A DNA stretch of 64,000 bases from Bacteroides sedimenti (lineage in GTDB: Bacteria; Bacteroidota; Bacteroidia; Bacteroidales; Bacteroidaceae). The DNA lies in the NCBI RefSeq assembly GCF_040365225.1, contig NZ_AP028055.1, forward strand, positions 1,178,001-1,242,000, written 5' to 3'. Position 1 is the stretch's first letter. Each line of letters begins with the position of its first letter. Made by a program: the position numbers and the translations under genes. This document shows, in pieces, positions 8,901 through 17,438 of the stretch. The notes below the pieces were generated by a model. The model saw nothing but the letters and a program-made list of their open reading frames with translations, ran no database searches and was not told the origin of the DNA.

Positions 8901-10423
8901 TTTTGAATACTCATTTTGCCTTTAAAGATTCTGTTACCATTACTCCAAATGAGTTTTCAATAAAGAAGATCAAGTTACATGATATGGAAGGTCATACAGG
9001 TATTGTAAATGGATACGTACATCATGAACATTTCAAAGACATGAACTACCACTTGCAGATGGAAGCAAACAACATGCTGGTATACAATACCAAAGAAAGT
9101 CCAGACATGCCTTTCTATGGAACTGTATACGGCACAGGCAACGTATCTCTCAACGGAAGTAATGCCGGACTTAACATTGATGTGGCCATGAAGAGTAATC
9201 GCAATACCAATTTCGTATACTTACTGGCCAATACCACTTCGGCAGTAAGCAATCAGTTTGTTACTTTCGTTGATCATACACCGAAACGCATTCTGAGAGA
9301 TTCAACTATTGTGAATGACTTCTTCCTGAAGAACATGGAAAAAGAAGCTGCATCCTCTCCTATGGATATCCGGCTTAATATGTTGGTTGACGCCACTCCC
9401 GACGCAACAATGAAAATTGTGGTCGACCCCGTTTCCAATGATTATATAATCGGCAGAGGATCCGGAAATCTTCGGTTAGAATATTACAATAAAGGTGATG
9501 TTAAGATGTTCGGGAACTATAATATCAACAGTGGTACCTATAAATTCAGCATGCAAGAAGTTATTCGCAAGGATTTCAACATAGCCTCCGGAAGTAGTGT
9601 CAGCTTCAATGGGAATCCCCTTGACGCAACGCTAGATATCAAGGCATCTTACACCGTAAATTCTGTTTCATTAGGCGATCTGGGTTCGGAAGTTCCTAAT
9701 GAAGTTAAGAAATCGAATGTAAGGGTCAACTGTCTAATGGATATCACCGGCAACCTGCTACATCCGGCTGTAAAACTTGGCATTGATTTACCTAACGAAA
9801 GCGAGGAGAAAAAGCGGATCGTACAAAATGTAATTAGTACCGAAGATCAAATCAATATGCAAACGCTTTACTTGCTTGGCATTGGTAAGTTTTATACACC
9901 CGATTATGCTACCGCCACGCAGAATTCAAATGCAATGTCGTCCGTGCTATCTTCAACCCTTTCGGGTCAGCTGAATAATATGTTGTCACAGGTTATTAAT
10001 AGTAATAAATGGAACGTTGGTATTCAGGGAAGCACAGGCACCAACGGGTGGACTGATATGGAGTTTGAAGGAATGCTCTCCGGGCAGTTACTTAACAACA
10101 GACTGTTGATTAATGGTAACTTTGGATACAGAGAGAATCCTACCGTTACCACCAACTTTGTAGGAAACTTCGATTTAGAGTATCTGCTAACCGACGAAAT
10201 TCGTATGAAAGCGTACAACCAGTCAAATGATCGATACTATACTCGTACCAATCTAAATACCCAAGGTCTCGGTCTTATGTATAAAAAAGATTTTGATAGT
10301 TGGCGCGAGTTGCTCCCATGGAACAAAAAGAAGAAGAAGTTAATTGAATTACCTAAGGATACCATTCCTCCCAAACCCGAGAGTGACAATGTTCCTAAAT
10401 CTAAAAAGAAAAGGGATAGATAA
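5993..10423 (+). CDS. tamB: TamB/DUF490-domain envelope protein
   Basis: Very large protein (at least 1476 residues) rich in beta strands, with the TamB C-terminal domain around residues 1080-1460. TamB/AsmA-like proteins bridge the inner and outer membranes and are implicated in phospholipid transport or barrel assembly. No ATG opens the frame: the only usual alternative codon is TTG at 5993, which would remove most of a hydrophobic anchor. The frame is open back to 5879, and codons 5930-5992 encode I-KKIILIFLSVVIGLYLGII, an ideal signal anchor, so the true start is probably upstream, possibly ATT at 5930, or the ATG has been lost. The C-terminal tail is Lys-rich. It is monocistronic and ends at a strong hairpin. 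Confidence 0.85.
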   Translation: MLNIPYVQHKMAVIATDELRKILRTEVSVGRVDIGLMNRIIIDDVLLKDKANKEMLKVSRLSAKFEILPLFKGKITIRSVQLFGFNINLNKKTPKDQLNCKFVFDAFASKDTVKKENKIDLRINSILIRRGTFCYDILSEPQSPGKFNSKHIKLSNILANISLKAFTKDSLNASVKRLSLTEQSGFEIQKLTLKLAGNTKGARIENFMVVLPQTKVELDTVKISYKNPKAFKNFANEVSISTRILPSEVRLCDISPFVPALSNFKDKLGLEVKVDGTLNQLIASNLKINADNDFLFSGGIAIQDLTHANDAYLFGNINRLLINRAGMDFLVRNLVKNFSGTPDILKRIGNIGFKGEVSGYFNDLVTYGTFNTGLGMVKTDVKFSSDKAKGSYRYSGVIKANQFNLGRLLNNEEKFGKTSLNLQVVGVQTKGLKPDISLKGLIASLEYSGYEYKNITLDGLYKNGGFDGKAALNDENGNVLMNGSINLSKKLPTFNFHADIQNVYPNRFHLTDKYKDAKFSLSVAANFSGHSIDDMIGEINVDSFTFVSPEKNYFMNNLNIAARHTGGIKSLELNSEFLTATVKGNYSYQSIPISIMKTVERYIPSLLTVNKKYKEPHNDFTFDAHIYNTDILSSVFNIPLNVYKHSTIRGYFNDNERKLKIDGYFPGVQYKENYIESGIILCESTDDQFKCNIRGNKRMKNSTVNISLEALAENDKLHTTINWGNNAAQTYSGNFSTITSFLKTAGEKPILQAKIDVKPTEMIINDTVWNIHPSHIEVDSGRVYVDNFMIGHKDQFLRINGRATPNPKDTVKVELKDIGIGYIFDIVNLKSVDLNGKATGTAYLSQAMKSPVMNTRLSVKNFSFNECTIGDMNIYGEWDKNEEAVMLDAKIKESNLSETNVKGYISPKKKGLDLHFDAINTKIGFLQTYLQSIATDIKGRATGNVRLFGLFKALTLEGKCLADASFKVNILNTHFAFKDSVTITPNEFSIKKIKLHDMEGHTGIVNGYVHHEHFKDMNYHLQMEANNMLVYNTKESPDMPFYGTVYGTGNVSLNGSNAGLNIDVAMKSNRNTNFVYLLANTTSAVSNQFVTFVDHTPKRILRDSTIVNDFFLKNMEKEAASSPMDIRLNMLVDATPDATMKIVVDPVSNDYIIGRGSGNLRLEYYNKGDVKMFGNYNINSGTYKFSMQEVIRKDFNIASGSSVSFNGNPLDATLDIKASYTVNSVSLGDLGSEVPNEVKKSNVRVNCLMDITGNLLHPAVKLGIDLPNESEEKKRIVQNVISTEDQINMQTLYLLGIGKFYTPDYATATQNSNAMSSVLSSTLSGQLNNMLSQVINSNKWNVGIQGSTGTNGWTDMEFEGMLSGQLLNNRLLINGNFGYRENPTVTTNFVGNFDLEYLLTDEIRMKAYNQSNDRYYTRTNLNTQGLGLMYKKDFDSWRELLPWNKKKKKLIELPKDTIPPKPESDNVPKSKKKRDR

Positions 10424-10440
10424 CGAGAATAGAAATAAAA

Positions 10441-10476
10441 ACAGGCTGTTATCCTATTATGAGGAATAACAGCCTG
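10441..10476. terminator. bidirectional terminator after tamB
   Basis: Arms ACAGGCTGTTATCCT and AGGAATAACAGCCTGT pair with a single bulge, and T-rich tracts flank the stem. It sits between convergent genes and could serve both. Confidence 0.8.
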
Positions 10477-10506
10477 TCTTATTTTATCCTTGCAAATCAT
10501 CTACCG

Positions 10507-11016
10507 TTATCTGGCAGAAGTATTAACCATTAAATTAATGAAATTTTCAAAATATTCGCCATCAATTATTTCCCACTTTGAGCTTTTCTCATTCCATTTA
10601 AATGAGATATAACCGGGAACATTTTCATTAGATTCCTTGTAATAAACCGCCTTCTGCTTATTCATTGAAAAGTCTTTCTTTTTGTTGTTCCAACGAGCAA
10701 ATTCATGAACCTTATACTCACCTGTATCTGTAGTGGTTAGTAAATAATAAGGTATCCACTTTCCGGACGATTCATTCCAGCGATACGCCGTTTTAGTTTT
10801 AGTACGGCCATTTTCGCTTTCATTAAACTCGTACCTCAAATGAGGAGTAAGCATGCATGAAACCGAGTCGTATACAAACACAGTTTCTTTTTCATCGCTC
10901 TTATCGTATACAAAGCTTTTAGAGTTTCTGGCACTTATTGCCTGCATGCATACAAACAATAAACAAATAGTGATGCTCATCACTAATGTACGGCTGTTTA
11001 ACACAATTGTTTTCAT
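10507..11016 (-). CDS. secreted protein, DUF3836-like
   Basis: 169 residues with an N-terminal signal peptide (hydrophobic core about 12-28, then AISARN). The mature part has repeated aromatic motifs, YRWNESSGKWIPYY, FARWNNKKKDF and FKWNEKSSKWEI, which look like a short beta repeat of about 40 residues. This resembles the Bacteroides DUF3836 family, whose function is unknown; the family call is from memory of the pattern. A TATCTTTG box on the minus strand at 11136-11143 would give a leader of about 115 nt. It is convergent with tamB. Confidence 0.7.
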   Translation of the reverse strand: MKTIVLNSRTLVMSITICLLFVCMQAISARNSKSFVYDKSDEKETVFVYDSVSCMLTPHLRYEFNESENGRTKTKTAYRWNESSGKWIPYYLLTTTDTGEYKVHEFARWNNKKKDFSMNKQKAVYYKESNENVPGYISFKWNEKSSKWEIIDGEYFENFINLMVNTSAR

Positions 11017-11367
11017 AATCTGAATTTTAGGTTGATTATCTTTTAGTCACATTTTTATTGGTTCAAAACAAATTATCACTCAAAATAATACTTATAAAGT
11101 TTATTAAGCCCATATAAAACTATCATTTTGTCAGGCAAAGATATGTTGTTGAAATGATATTCAAAAAGAAAATCAAAATAAAATTGAATATTTAACAAAT
11201 ATTTATTCAATTAGATGTAGTCCATTAAATAATGTGCTATTTTAATGTGATTTTTGCTGATGTAACATTTAGCATGAAGCGCTTAAAAGAAATACACGAG
11301 ACGATCAGCATAGTTATCTAGGATCTTAAAAACATAAAAAGATGGCAGTAAATTTAACACAATCTTT

Positions 11368-11391
11368 AAAGTATGTTATACAACATACTTT
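11368..11391. promoter_or_regulatory. palindromic operator upstream of short RNA
   Basis: Perfect 10-bp inverted repeat AAAGTATGTT-ATAC-AACATACTTT, ending 13 bases before the -33 element at 11405. An almost identical palindrome with the same spacing lies at 60595-60618. Its centre is about 60 bases upstream of the expected transcription start, the place for an activator contacting RNA polymerase. The 5-4-5 symmetry would fit a Crp/Fnr-type protein; that is inference. Confidence 0.6.
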
Positions 11392-11404
11392 TCCAGGTAA
11401 TATC

Positions 11405-11435
11405 CTTGCAAATTCCACCAAAAGCAGTACCTTTG
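11405..11435 (+). promoter_or_regulatory. Bacteroidales promoter of short RNA
   Basis: CTTG at 11405-11408, a spacer of 19, then TACCTTTG at 11428-11435: close to the TTTG-N19-TAnnTTTG consensus. No gene begins within 200 bases downstream, but a terminator follows after about 45. Confidence 0.7.
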
Positions 11436-11438
11436 CAA

Positions 11439-11505
11439 TGTGTTTTTCATAGTATTAGATTTAAGGTTAACAAAGGTTGGAGTCAGGCGTGACTCCTTTT
11501 TTTTT
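11439..11505 (+). ncRNA. putative small RNA, about 67 nt
   Basis: A consensus promoter is followed by about 40 unstructured bases and then an intrinsic terminator with a perfect 7-bp stem (GGAGTCA 11479-11485, loop GGCG, TGACTCC 11490-11496) and nine T. No start codon opens a useful frame. The unstructured stretch (TTTTTCATAGTATTAGATTT and AAGGTTAACAAAG) looks like a multicopy motif I associate with Bacteroides intergenic short RNAs, but this cannot be verified here. The next gene starts 149 bases after the terminator, so this is a stand-alone transcript or a strongly attenuated leader. Confidence 0.6.
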
Positions 11506-11653
11506 GCTACAATTTAATCTCTCCTTTCCTACGCTCAACAAAATGTACCCTTCATTACAATAACATATCTTATATTTCTTTTATCAACCATTCATTCTGT
11601 AGGTTGTTTATATCATTGATGCAGAGAATTATAATTCAAAAAACCGTAAGATC

Positions 11654-12163
11654 ATGAAAAAACTGTGTTTTGTATCAGTTATAGTCTTGCTCCTCATGGC
11701 AGGTTCAAATGGAGCACATGCACAAAGCAGCCAGAAAAAACTCAATCAAGCAGAGCTGCTCAAAAAGTTCTTTGGTACTTGGAAAAACGAAGTCAGTAAA
11801 GATACAATAAACTGGCTTGAATTTTCCGCATACGGGAAAAACGCCATGACAGGAAGTTCTAAGATGAAAGTAAAGAATAAGATTATCTCTCAGAATAAAC
11901 AGTTATGTGGATACGATAACAGATCCGGAAAAATAATTGGGGTAGAGCTAGATAAGCATTCCGGGAAAATGATTTTTTATATAATCGAATTTGTTTCAGA
12001 GAATCAACATGAAGGAGTTGCTATTATGGACATTACCCATCCAGAAAAAGTAACCGATAAATTTTATGAAGTGTTTGAATCACCTGATAAGATTGTTCAC
12101 AGCTACTTTGAAAATAACAAAAAGATTTCAACCGTATATACACGCGTCAATACAAAGAAGTAA
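11654..12163 (+). CDS. secreted protein of unknown function
   Basis: 169 residues with a clear signal peptide (hydrophobic 8-17, cleavage likely after AHAQ). The mature protein starts LLKKFFGTWKNEVSKDT, an opening seen in small calycin or lipocalin-like beta-barrel families that bind lipids or act as envelope sensors, but no family can be named with confidence. The end is basic. No partner gene is adjacent: the upstream short RNA is terminated, and the neighbour downstream is convergent, 27 bases away, with no obvious terminator between. Confidence 0.72.
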   Translation: MKKLCFVSVIVLLLMAGSNGAHAQSSQKKLNQAELLKKFFGTWKNEVSKDTINWLEFSAYGKNAMTGSSKMKVKNKIISQNKQLCGYDNRSGKIIGVELDKHSGKMIFYIIEFVSENQHEGVAIMDITHPEKVTDKFYEVFESPDKIVHSYFENNKKISTVYTRVNTKK

Positions 12164-12190
12164 CCAGCATGCCGGTTCTTTTCCCAACTA

Positions 12191-13369
12191 TCAGAAGCTC
12201 TGTTTCAGTCTGAAGTATGCAAAGTTTATGTCCTGCCTCAAGATGTCGTGTTCTGTATATCTCAGAAGTTGTCCAACTGCGGAAAGCTCCAGGTTATTGC
12301 TGAGCGATACAGTCACAGTGGGGATAATGAAATATAGTTTGTTTTTAGCATTTCCGATACCGGCCAATGAGCAGTTAATTAGTGGTGTAACAAGATAAGA
12401 AAGGGACGCAAAGAAGGAAAAATCACGCAGAAAGAGATTCTTTGCACTCAGGTTAGTCGAAGAAAGCGGATCTACCGAGAAAAGAGCCGATGAGCTCTTG
12501 TTTCCGTTGTAAAGCACTTCCGCCTGAATTGCCAGTGAATTCCTGAAAGTGTAATTGTATCCTAACGAGGCAAGAAACACTCCCGTAGTATCATTAAAGT
12601 GTTTCATTGGTCTGAAATAGCTCGCTTCTCCCGTTATTCCCCCACCCTTTATCTGCCCCGACCATCCAGCGCCCAGCATCCAGTCGGTGCGGTCAACCAT
12701 TCCGGCAATCAGCTGAATATCGTATTTCCATTTATTGAAACGATAGAGTACGGCCAGGGTTGTTCTTTTCTGCCTGTTGAGCTTAGCTGCCAACTCAAAT
12801 ACCGAAGTAGGATTAATGAAATACTGCAACCTCACAGCATCACTCCCGGGTTTCTCCACATAATCAAAATCAAGATAAGAATAGGCGTTGAATATATCAT
12901 TGGGATTCCATACATAGTTTTGCCCCCAGTTAATGCGTTGCCTACCTGCAGTAACCTGAAGCTTGTCGCCGGAATATTGTAGCCACAATCTGTCTACCGA
13001 AGTATTTAGAATGTAATTCTTGCCTTTAAACCAGTTTCTGGATAAAGAGAGCATCCCGTTGTCGTAATCAAATGTACTCTTGTACAGGGGTAAACGGGTC
13101 AGAATGTTACCAACTAGAAAGCGGTTGGTCATCTCCATTGAAGCCGTCAGAGAAGAAGAAATATGCCATTTAAAGTTGAGTCGGTTCCTGACGAGGTTCG
13201 AGTTAATCCAGGCAGAGTTGAAATCATGAAAAATAAATGCCTGCATATCCTCCACGTAACCGTTCATCGTAACAGAATTCACCCTGGCAGAATCCTCCTG
13301 TGCTGCAGCTTTCCAAGGGAAGGATAACAGCCACAAGAACAACCACACTATTATTCTTTCGCGCTTCAT
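12191..13369 (-). CDS. outer membrane beta-barrel protein of the ABC/LolA-like cluster
   Basis: 392 residues: signal peptide to about 24 (WKAAAQ), then regularly alternating amphipathic strands ending in a C-terminal Phe (RLKQSF), the usual outer membrane barrel signature. Strong segments are TAGRQRINWGQNYVWNPNDIF around 135-155, a motif of porin-like barrels that follow lipid/ABC exporters (DUF1302-like architecture), and DYVEKPGSDAVRLQY. It is the last gene of the operon, 29 bases after the ATPase, so it is probably the outer membrane acceptor or outlet for what the transporter and the LolA-like carrier move. No biochemical role is assigned to it by homology. Confidence 0.78.
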   Translation of the reverse strand: MKRERIIVWLFLWLLSFPWKAAAQEDSARVNSVTMNGYVEDMQAFIFHDFNSAWINSNLVRNRLNFKWHISSSLTASMEMTNRFLVGNILTRLPLYKSTFDYDNGMLSLSRNWFKGKNYILNTSVDRLWLQYSGDKLQVTAGRQRINWGQNYVWNPNDIFNAYSYLDFDYVEKPGSDAVRLQYFINPTSVFELAAKLNRQKRTTLAVLYRFNKWKYDIQLIAGMVDRTDWMLGAGWSGQIKGGGITGEASYFRPMKHFNDTTGVFLASLGYNYTFRNSLAIQAEVLYNGNKSSSALFSVDPLSSTNLSAKNLFLRDFSFFASLSYLVTPLINCSLAGIGNAKNKLYFIIPTVTVSLSNNLELSAVGQLLRYTEHDILRQDINFAYFRLKQSF

Positions 13370-13398
13370 GGTACATCTCCCAAAACTTAAACCTTCAT

Positions 13399-14085
13399 TT
13401 ACTCCTTCTGCACATCCTCTATCACCTTGCCATCTTCAATCGTGATTACCCTTCGGGCTTTTTTCATCACCCGGGCATCGTGCGTTGAAAAAATGAACGT
13501 AATATTCTCCTCCCGGTTCATCTTTTCCATGATTTCGAGCAGGTTCTCGGTCGATTTTGAATCCAGATTGGCAGTAGGTTCGTCAGCCAGAATAAATCGG
13601 GGCCTCGATGCCAGTGCCCTTGCCACAGCCACCCGTTGCTGTTCTCCGCCAGACAGTTTGGCAGGTCTGCGGTCCGCCTTATCACCCAGCCCCACAGCCG
13701 TCAGAAGCTTCAGTGCCCGCTCTTCCACATAATCAGGTGTAACTCCCTGCAATTGGAGGATAAATTCAACATTCTCCTTTGCCGTAAGTACCGGAATCAA
13801 ATTATATGCCTGAAAAACGAAGCCTATATTATTCATCCGGAAATTGGTCTTTTTTCGTTCGCTCAGCCGGCTGATATTCACCCCTTCAATCATCACTTCT
13901 CCTTCCGTTGGCATATCAAGTCCACCCATTATATTGAGCAGTGTTGTTTTCCCTGAACCCGATGGCCCCACAATAGCCACAAACTCTCCCTGCTCAAAGC
14001 TCAGATCTATCCCGTTCAGAGCCTTGAAAGGCATTGTCTTTATATCGTAAACCTTGGTAATTCCCTTTATCTCAATAATATTCAT
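13399..14085 (-). CDS. ABC transporter ATPase, LolD/MacB family
   Basis: 228 residues. Walker A GPSGSGKTTLLN, Q-loop region FVFQAYNLIP, signature LSGGEQQRVAVARAL, Walker B FILADEPTANLD and the switch His in STHDARV are all intact. The EQQRVAVARAL and DEPTANLDSKST pattern is that of the LolD/MacB/FtsE group, which powers mechanotransmission rather than ordinary solute transport. It lies 22 bases after the second FtsX-type permease and before the barrel, so it should energise that permease pair. Confidence 0.93.
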   Translation of the reverse strand: MNIIEIKGITKVYDIKTMPFKALNGIDLSFEQGEFVAIVGPSGSGKTTLLNIMGGLDMPTEGEVMIEGVNISRLSERKKTNFRMNNIGFVFQAYNLIPVLTAKENVEFILQLQGVTPDYVEERALKLLTAVGLGDKADRRPAKLSGGEQQRVAVARALASRPRFILADEPTANLDSKSTENLLEIMEKMNREENITFIFSTHDARVMKKARRVITIEDGKVIEDVQKE

Positions 14086-14107
14086 AGCTTCATGTATTTA
14101 TTCAGAA

Positions 14108-15325
14108 TTATTTTGTTCGTGTGGCATCAGCCGGATTCACCTTCAATGCTTTATACGCAGGAAATATGGTTGAGAATAACCCCGTGAGAACTACCATAAT
14201 GGCCATAAAGCCAATCATATTCAGTTCTATTTCGGGGTAAACCATTGAGGAATATCCAAAACTTTGATACGCTTCTTTCCAGAAGTAAAGATCCAGTCCC
14301 ACCTTCCCAAGATATCTGCAAAGTAGATAGCCGGAGATGATGCCAATAAATCCACCTGTAATCGACAAGTAGAGTGTTTCCAGCATCAGCATAAAGAATA
14401 TCCTTATTTTATTCATTCCTATCGCCATCAGCATTCCCAGTTCTTTCGTCCTTTCGAGTACCGCCATCAGCATTGTATTGATGATTCCAAAACAGAGAGC
14501 CAGCATGATTATCAAAACGATGATGTACAAATACTGGTTCATGGCACTGACCAGATATCCCGCTTCAGGACTCAGTTGTGTCCAGTCCTGAATATCCAAC
14601 GAAGGATAATCCAGCTTTAGTACATCTTTCACCACTTGCGAATTACCTTCTTTATCTACCAATATGGCAATTTCATGCGCCTGGGTAGTATCCAGCCCGG
14701 CCAATCTGCAAAGATCGGAATATCGGGTAAACACATTCGATTCATCAAACAACGCATTGTCCGTTTCATAAATACCCACTACCCGGAAAGCTCCGCCAGT
14801 TATATTCATATCCACATCCTGCATTGTAATCACCACTTTTTTGTTCAGTCCCACCTTCAACTTATCAGCAAGTTTCCGGCTTATCACAATCGCATTCTTC
14901 TTGTTACTATCAAAATAGCTACCCTCCACCATCCGGCTCCAGATGTTCGAAACTTTTCTTTCCATGCCTGGTTCCACTCCCAGAATCTTTACTCCTGCAT
15001 TTGTTTCGGCCGAAGCTATCATAGAGATAATCACCAATCTCTTACTTGCCCCCAACACATTATTTATTGATCCGGCCCTTTGCACCACTTCATCTGCATT
15101 TGGTATACGGCTTGCAAAATCACTGTTAGCCAGGAATTCAGGATGGTGTATCTGTACTGATGATGTTTCTGTACGGACAATAGCATTCAGCCGTGCATCC
15201 ACCATTCCATTCATCAGAGCAATGATAAACACACCGGCAAAAACTCCTAAAGCCATTGCAGCGATTACGATTGAGCTCCGAAGTTTATTTCTCCAGATGT
15301 TTTTCCAGGATAACGATCCAAGCAT
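14108..15325 (-). CDS. FtsX/MacB-type ABC permease (LolC/E-like), second
   Basis: 405 residues with the MacB/LolCE architecture: one N-terminal transmembrane helix (about 18-42), a large periplasmic MacB_PCD-like domain (about 43-270) and three C-terminal helices (about 275-300, 320-345, 370-395). It starts LGSLSWKNIWRNKLRSSIVI, the usual 'WRNxxRS' entry motif, and contains MAVLERTKELGMLMAIGM, the coupling-helix region that meets the ATPase. It sits 15 bases after the first permease, with which it probably forms a heterodimer. Confidence 0.9.
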   Translation of the reverse strand: MLGSLSWKNIWRNKLRSSIVIAAMALGVFAGVFIIALMNGMVDARLNAIVRTETSSVQIHHPEFLANSDFASRIPNADEVVQRAGSINNVLGASKRLVIISMIASAETNAGVKILGVEPGMERKVSNIWSRMVEGSYFDSNKKNAIVISRKLADKLKVGLNKKVVITMQDVDMNITGGAFRVVGIYETDNALFDESNVFTRYSDLCRLAGLDTTQAHEIAILVDKEGNSQVVKDVLKLDYPSLDIQDWTQLSPEAGYLVSAMNQYLYIIVLIIMLALCFGIINTMLMAVLERTKELGMLMAIGMNKIRIFFMLMLETLYLSITGGFIGIISGYLLCRYLGKVGLDLYFWKEAYQSFGYSSMVYPEIELNMIGFMAIMVVLTGLFSTIFPAYKALKVNPADATRTK

Positions 15326-15340
15326 AATCTCCTCCTTTTT

Positions 15341-16561
15341 CTAGTAGTGTAACGCATTTGCAACTTGTAACTTCTTCACATTCCACACAGGATATATCCC
15401 TATGATCAGGGTAAAAATAAAGATGGTCAGCGCCTGTTTAAAATAAATCATCGGATCCAGCGAGAAGAACATTACCGGCGGAAATCCCATATCCAGCATC
15501 ATCTGAGCCGCCTGTCCGGTAAACGGTATAGGATGGTAATAGTAATATGCCAACACTGGGATGCTTCCCATAATACCCGTAATGGCTCCCAACATTCCTA
15601 TGAATATTGTTTCAAGGAGTACCACAAGCATCAGTTTTTGCTTTTGCATTCCAACTGCTATCATCATGCCAAACTCCTTTTTCCGTTCGGCCATCATCAT
15701 CACTATTGTTCCAAATATTCCGAAAGCTATAATCAGATAGAGAATATCTATCGTAATCACCCCGCCTGCCCTGTCGCTCTCAATTTGCTTAAGCAACAAT
15801 TCGTTCATCTCCTTCCAATCCATTACTTCCAAACTGCCCGAAAGTTTTCGTTGAAGCATCTTCTTTGTTGCAGCAGTCTCGCTGTTTTCATGCACCATAA
15901 TCGCCATCGAAGTGAGCATTCCTGGTGCCGAGAATAGCTCCTGACAATGCTTTATTTCCATAGCTACCAACGACCTGTCCAGTTCTGGAGAGGGATGTTT
16001 AATGATACCGCGCACCGGATACTTACCCGCCGCACTAATTCCGTGATATCCCTGCCCAATCAACACTAGTGTATCCTTCACTCCCAGCTTCAGGAACTTA
16101 GCCAGTGCGCTGCTCAGGATAACCCCGTTATCGTTCTCCTTCAGATAATGTCCCTGCTTCAGCTTTCCCGATATATTGGTAATCTTGTCTTCCAGCTTCG
16201 GATCAATGCCGAATATCATCACCCCTTTCGTCATGTCTTCGGTTGATGCCAGACAAAACGTCTCAAATCTGGGCGAGTAATTGGTAATATTCTTATTTCC
16301 TTTCAATACTGACAGAATCGACGGGGTCAGTTCAAACGAATTATTAATCACCTTATCATCCCAATACCCCTTTTTATGTATCTGAATGAAACCGGTATAT
16401 GAATTTACGATGCATTGAATATACTGAGCATACGAGCCCTCTTCCATGGAGCGGACAAACGACGACAACACCACCCCGAAGAACACCGAAGCCGAAGTGA
16501 TAATCGTTCTGCGCTTGTTGCGCCACAGATTTCGCCATGCCAACTTTACATAACTATTCAT
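15341..16561 (-). CDS. FtsX/MacB-type ABC permease (LolC/E-like), first
   Basis: 406 residues with the same architecture as the following permease: entry motif YVKLAWRNLWRNKRRTIIT, one helix at about 20-40, a large periplasmic domain, then three C-terminal helices. The coupling segment is MMAERKKEFGMMIAVGMQKQ. Sequence divergence from its partner in the periplasmic loops fits a LolC/LolE-like division of labour, one half contacting the periplasmic carrier and the other the cargo; which is which is not decided here. It lies 5 bases after the LolA-like gene, supporting direct functional coupling. Confidence 0.9.
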   Translation of the reverse strand: MNSYVKLAWRNLWRNKRRTIITSASVFFGVVLSSFVRSMEEGSYAQYIQCIVNSYTGFIQIHKKGYWDDKVINNSFELTPSILSVLKGNKNITNYSPRFETFCLASTEDMTKGVMIFGIDPKLEDKITNISGKLKQGHYLKENDNGVILSSALAKFLKLGVKDTLVLIGQGYHGISAAGKYPVRGIIKHPSPELDRSLVAMEIKHCQELFSAPGMLTSMAIMVHENSETAATKKMLQRKLSGSLEVMDWKEMNELLLKQIESDRAGGVITIDILYLIIAFGIFGTIVMMMAERKKEFGMMIAVGMQKQKLMLVVLLETIFIGMLGAITGIMGSIPVLAYYYYHPIPFTGQAAQMMLDMGFPPVMFFSLDPMIYFKQALTIFIFTLIIGIYPVWNVKKLQVANALHY

Positions 16562-16566
16562 TCCAT

Positions 16567-17343
16567 TTATTTAACACGTTGACTCACGCTTTTCATATTC
16601 TGTTGAGAGAAATAACTATCCTGAATGGGCTGGTCATAAATAATGCTTTTAATCTCCAGCACCGTTTTGTTATTCTTTTTATCCACCGGAACAATCTCCA
16701 TTTTTGTAGGTACCTCCCTGTCTCCCATTTTCTTAATGACAGATGCATTCAGCACATTAATCAGTTTCATGTCCTCGTCATAGTATTCGGCTCTCCATTG
16801 GTTAAAGCCATTCTCGGTAATCCACAAAATAACCTTTCCCCAGGTTACTGCAGCTTCAGGATGTGGTATCATCTCTATCTTGTAACACACCCAGTCCCGT
16901 ACCGTTTCCTTGCCCAGAAATTTGTGGTCGTAATCATTAATGATTGACGACTCCTTAATCAGGTCGTCGTTCGTAAAGTCCGACCCCATCCACGATTGCA
17001 GCATCATTGAAGGCGGAATCTTAATCATACGTTCAATAGCGGGAACCCAGTTCCACATCTCCGTTTTGATTTTCAGGAAAACCTGCCCCTTGTCTTTAGC
17101 CGGCGAGGTAATCAGAATCAGCGCCCTGCCGTTATTCTTCTCCCAGCTCTTCATGGTAATTGAGCGTGTCCACGAAGGCCGTATTATTGTCATGGTACTT
17201 TCACTCTGAGCAGTAACACCCCGTGCCTTTTCATCCGCTTTTGTTACTATCTCCTTAGCCGTCAGCGTTTGCCCCCGGACAACAAATGCCACCGTGCAGA
17301 CACCGAATATCCCAAACAAAAAGAGCCTTTTCCACATATCCAT
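16567..17343 (-). CDS. LolA-like 'outer membrane lipoprotein-sorting protein' family carrier
   Basis: 258 residues: signal peptide (MDMWKRLFLFGIFGVC through VVRGQ), then a LolA/LolB-fold domain of the COG2834 type: LTAKEIVTKADEKARG, WEKNNGRALILITSPAKDKG, a stretch around MWNWVPAIERMIKIPP, MGSDFTNDDL and WITENGFNQWRAEYYD. This family forms a half-open beta barrel that shuttles hydrophobic cargo through the periplasm. The start is set at 17343 because the longer frame adds residues with no signal peptide in front; Met at 17337 is an alternative. Being first of the four tightly packed genes, it should be the carrier for the following ABC transporter. Cargo is unknown: lipoprotein or another lipid. 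Confidence 0.85.
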   Translation of the reverse strand: MDMWKRLFLFGIFGVCTVAFVVRGQTLTAKEIVTKADEKARGVTAQSESTMTIIRPSWTRSITMKSWEKNNGRALILITSPAKDKGQVFLKIKTEMWNWVPAIERMIKIPPSMMLQSWMGSDFTNDDLIKESSIINDYDHKFLGKETVRDWVCYKIEMIPHPEAAVTWGKVILWITENGFNQWRAEYYDEDMKLINVLNASVIKKMGDREVPTKMEIVPVDKKNNKTVLEIKSIIYDQPIQDSYFSQQNMKSVSQRVK

Positions 17344-17438
17344 CGTTTTACTTATCAATTGATTGCCATTAATAGAACAACCGGATGTGTAGAAACGTTC
17401 AAACAAAGAACAAAACGGATAAGAACAATCTTTCCTAT

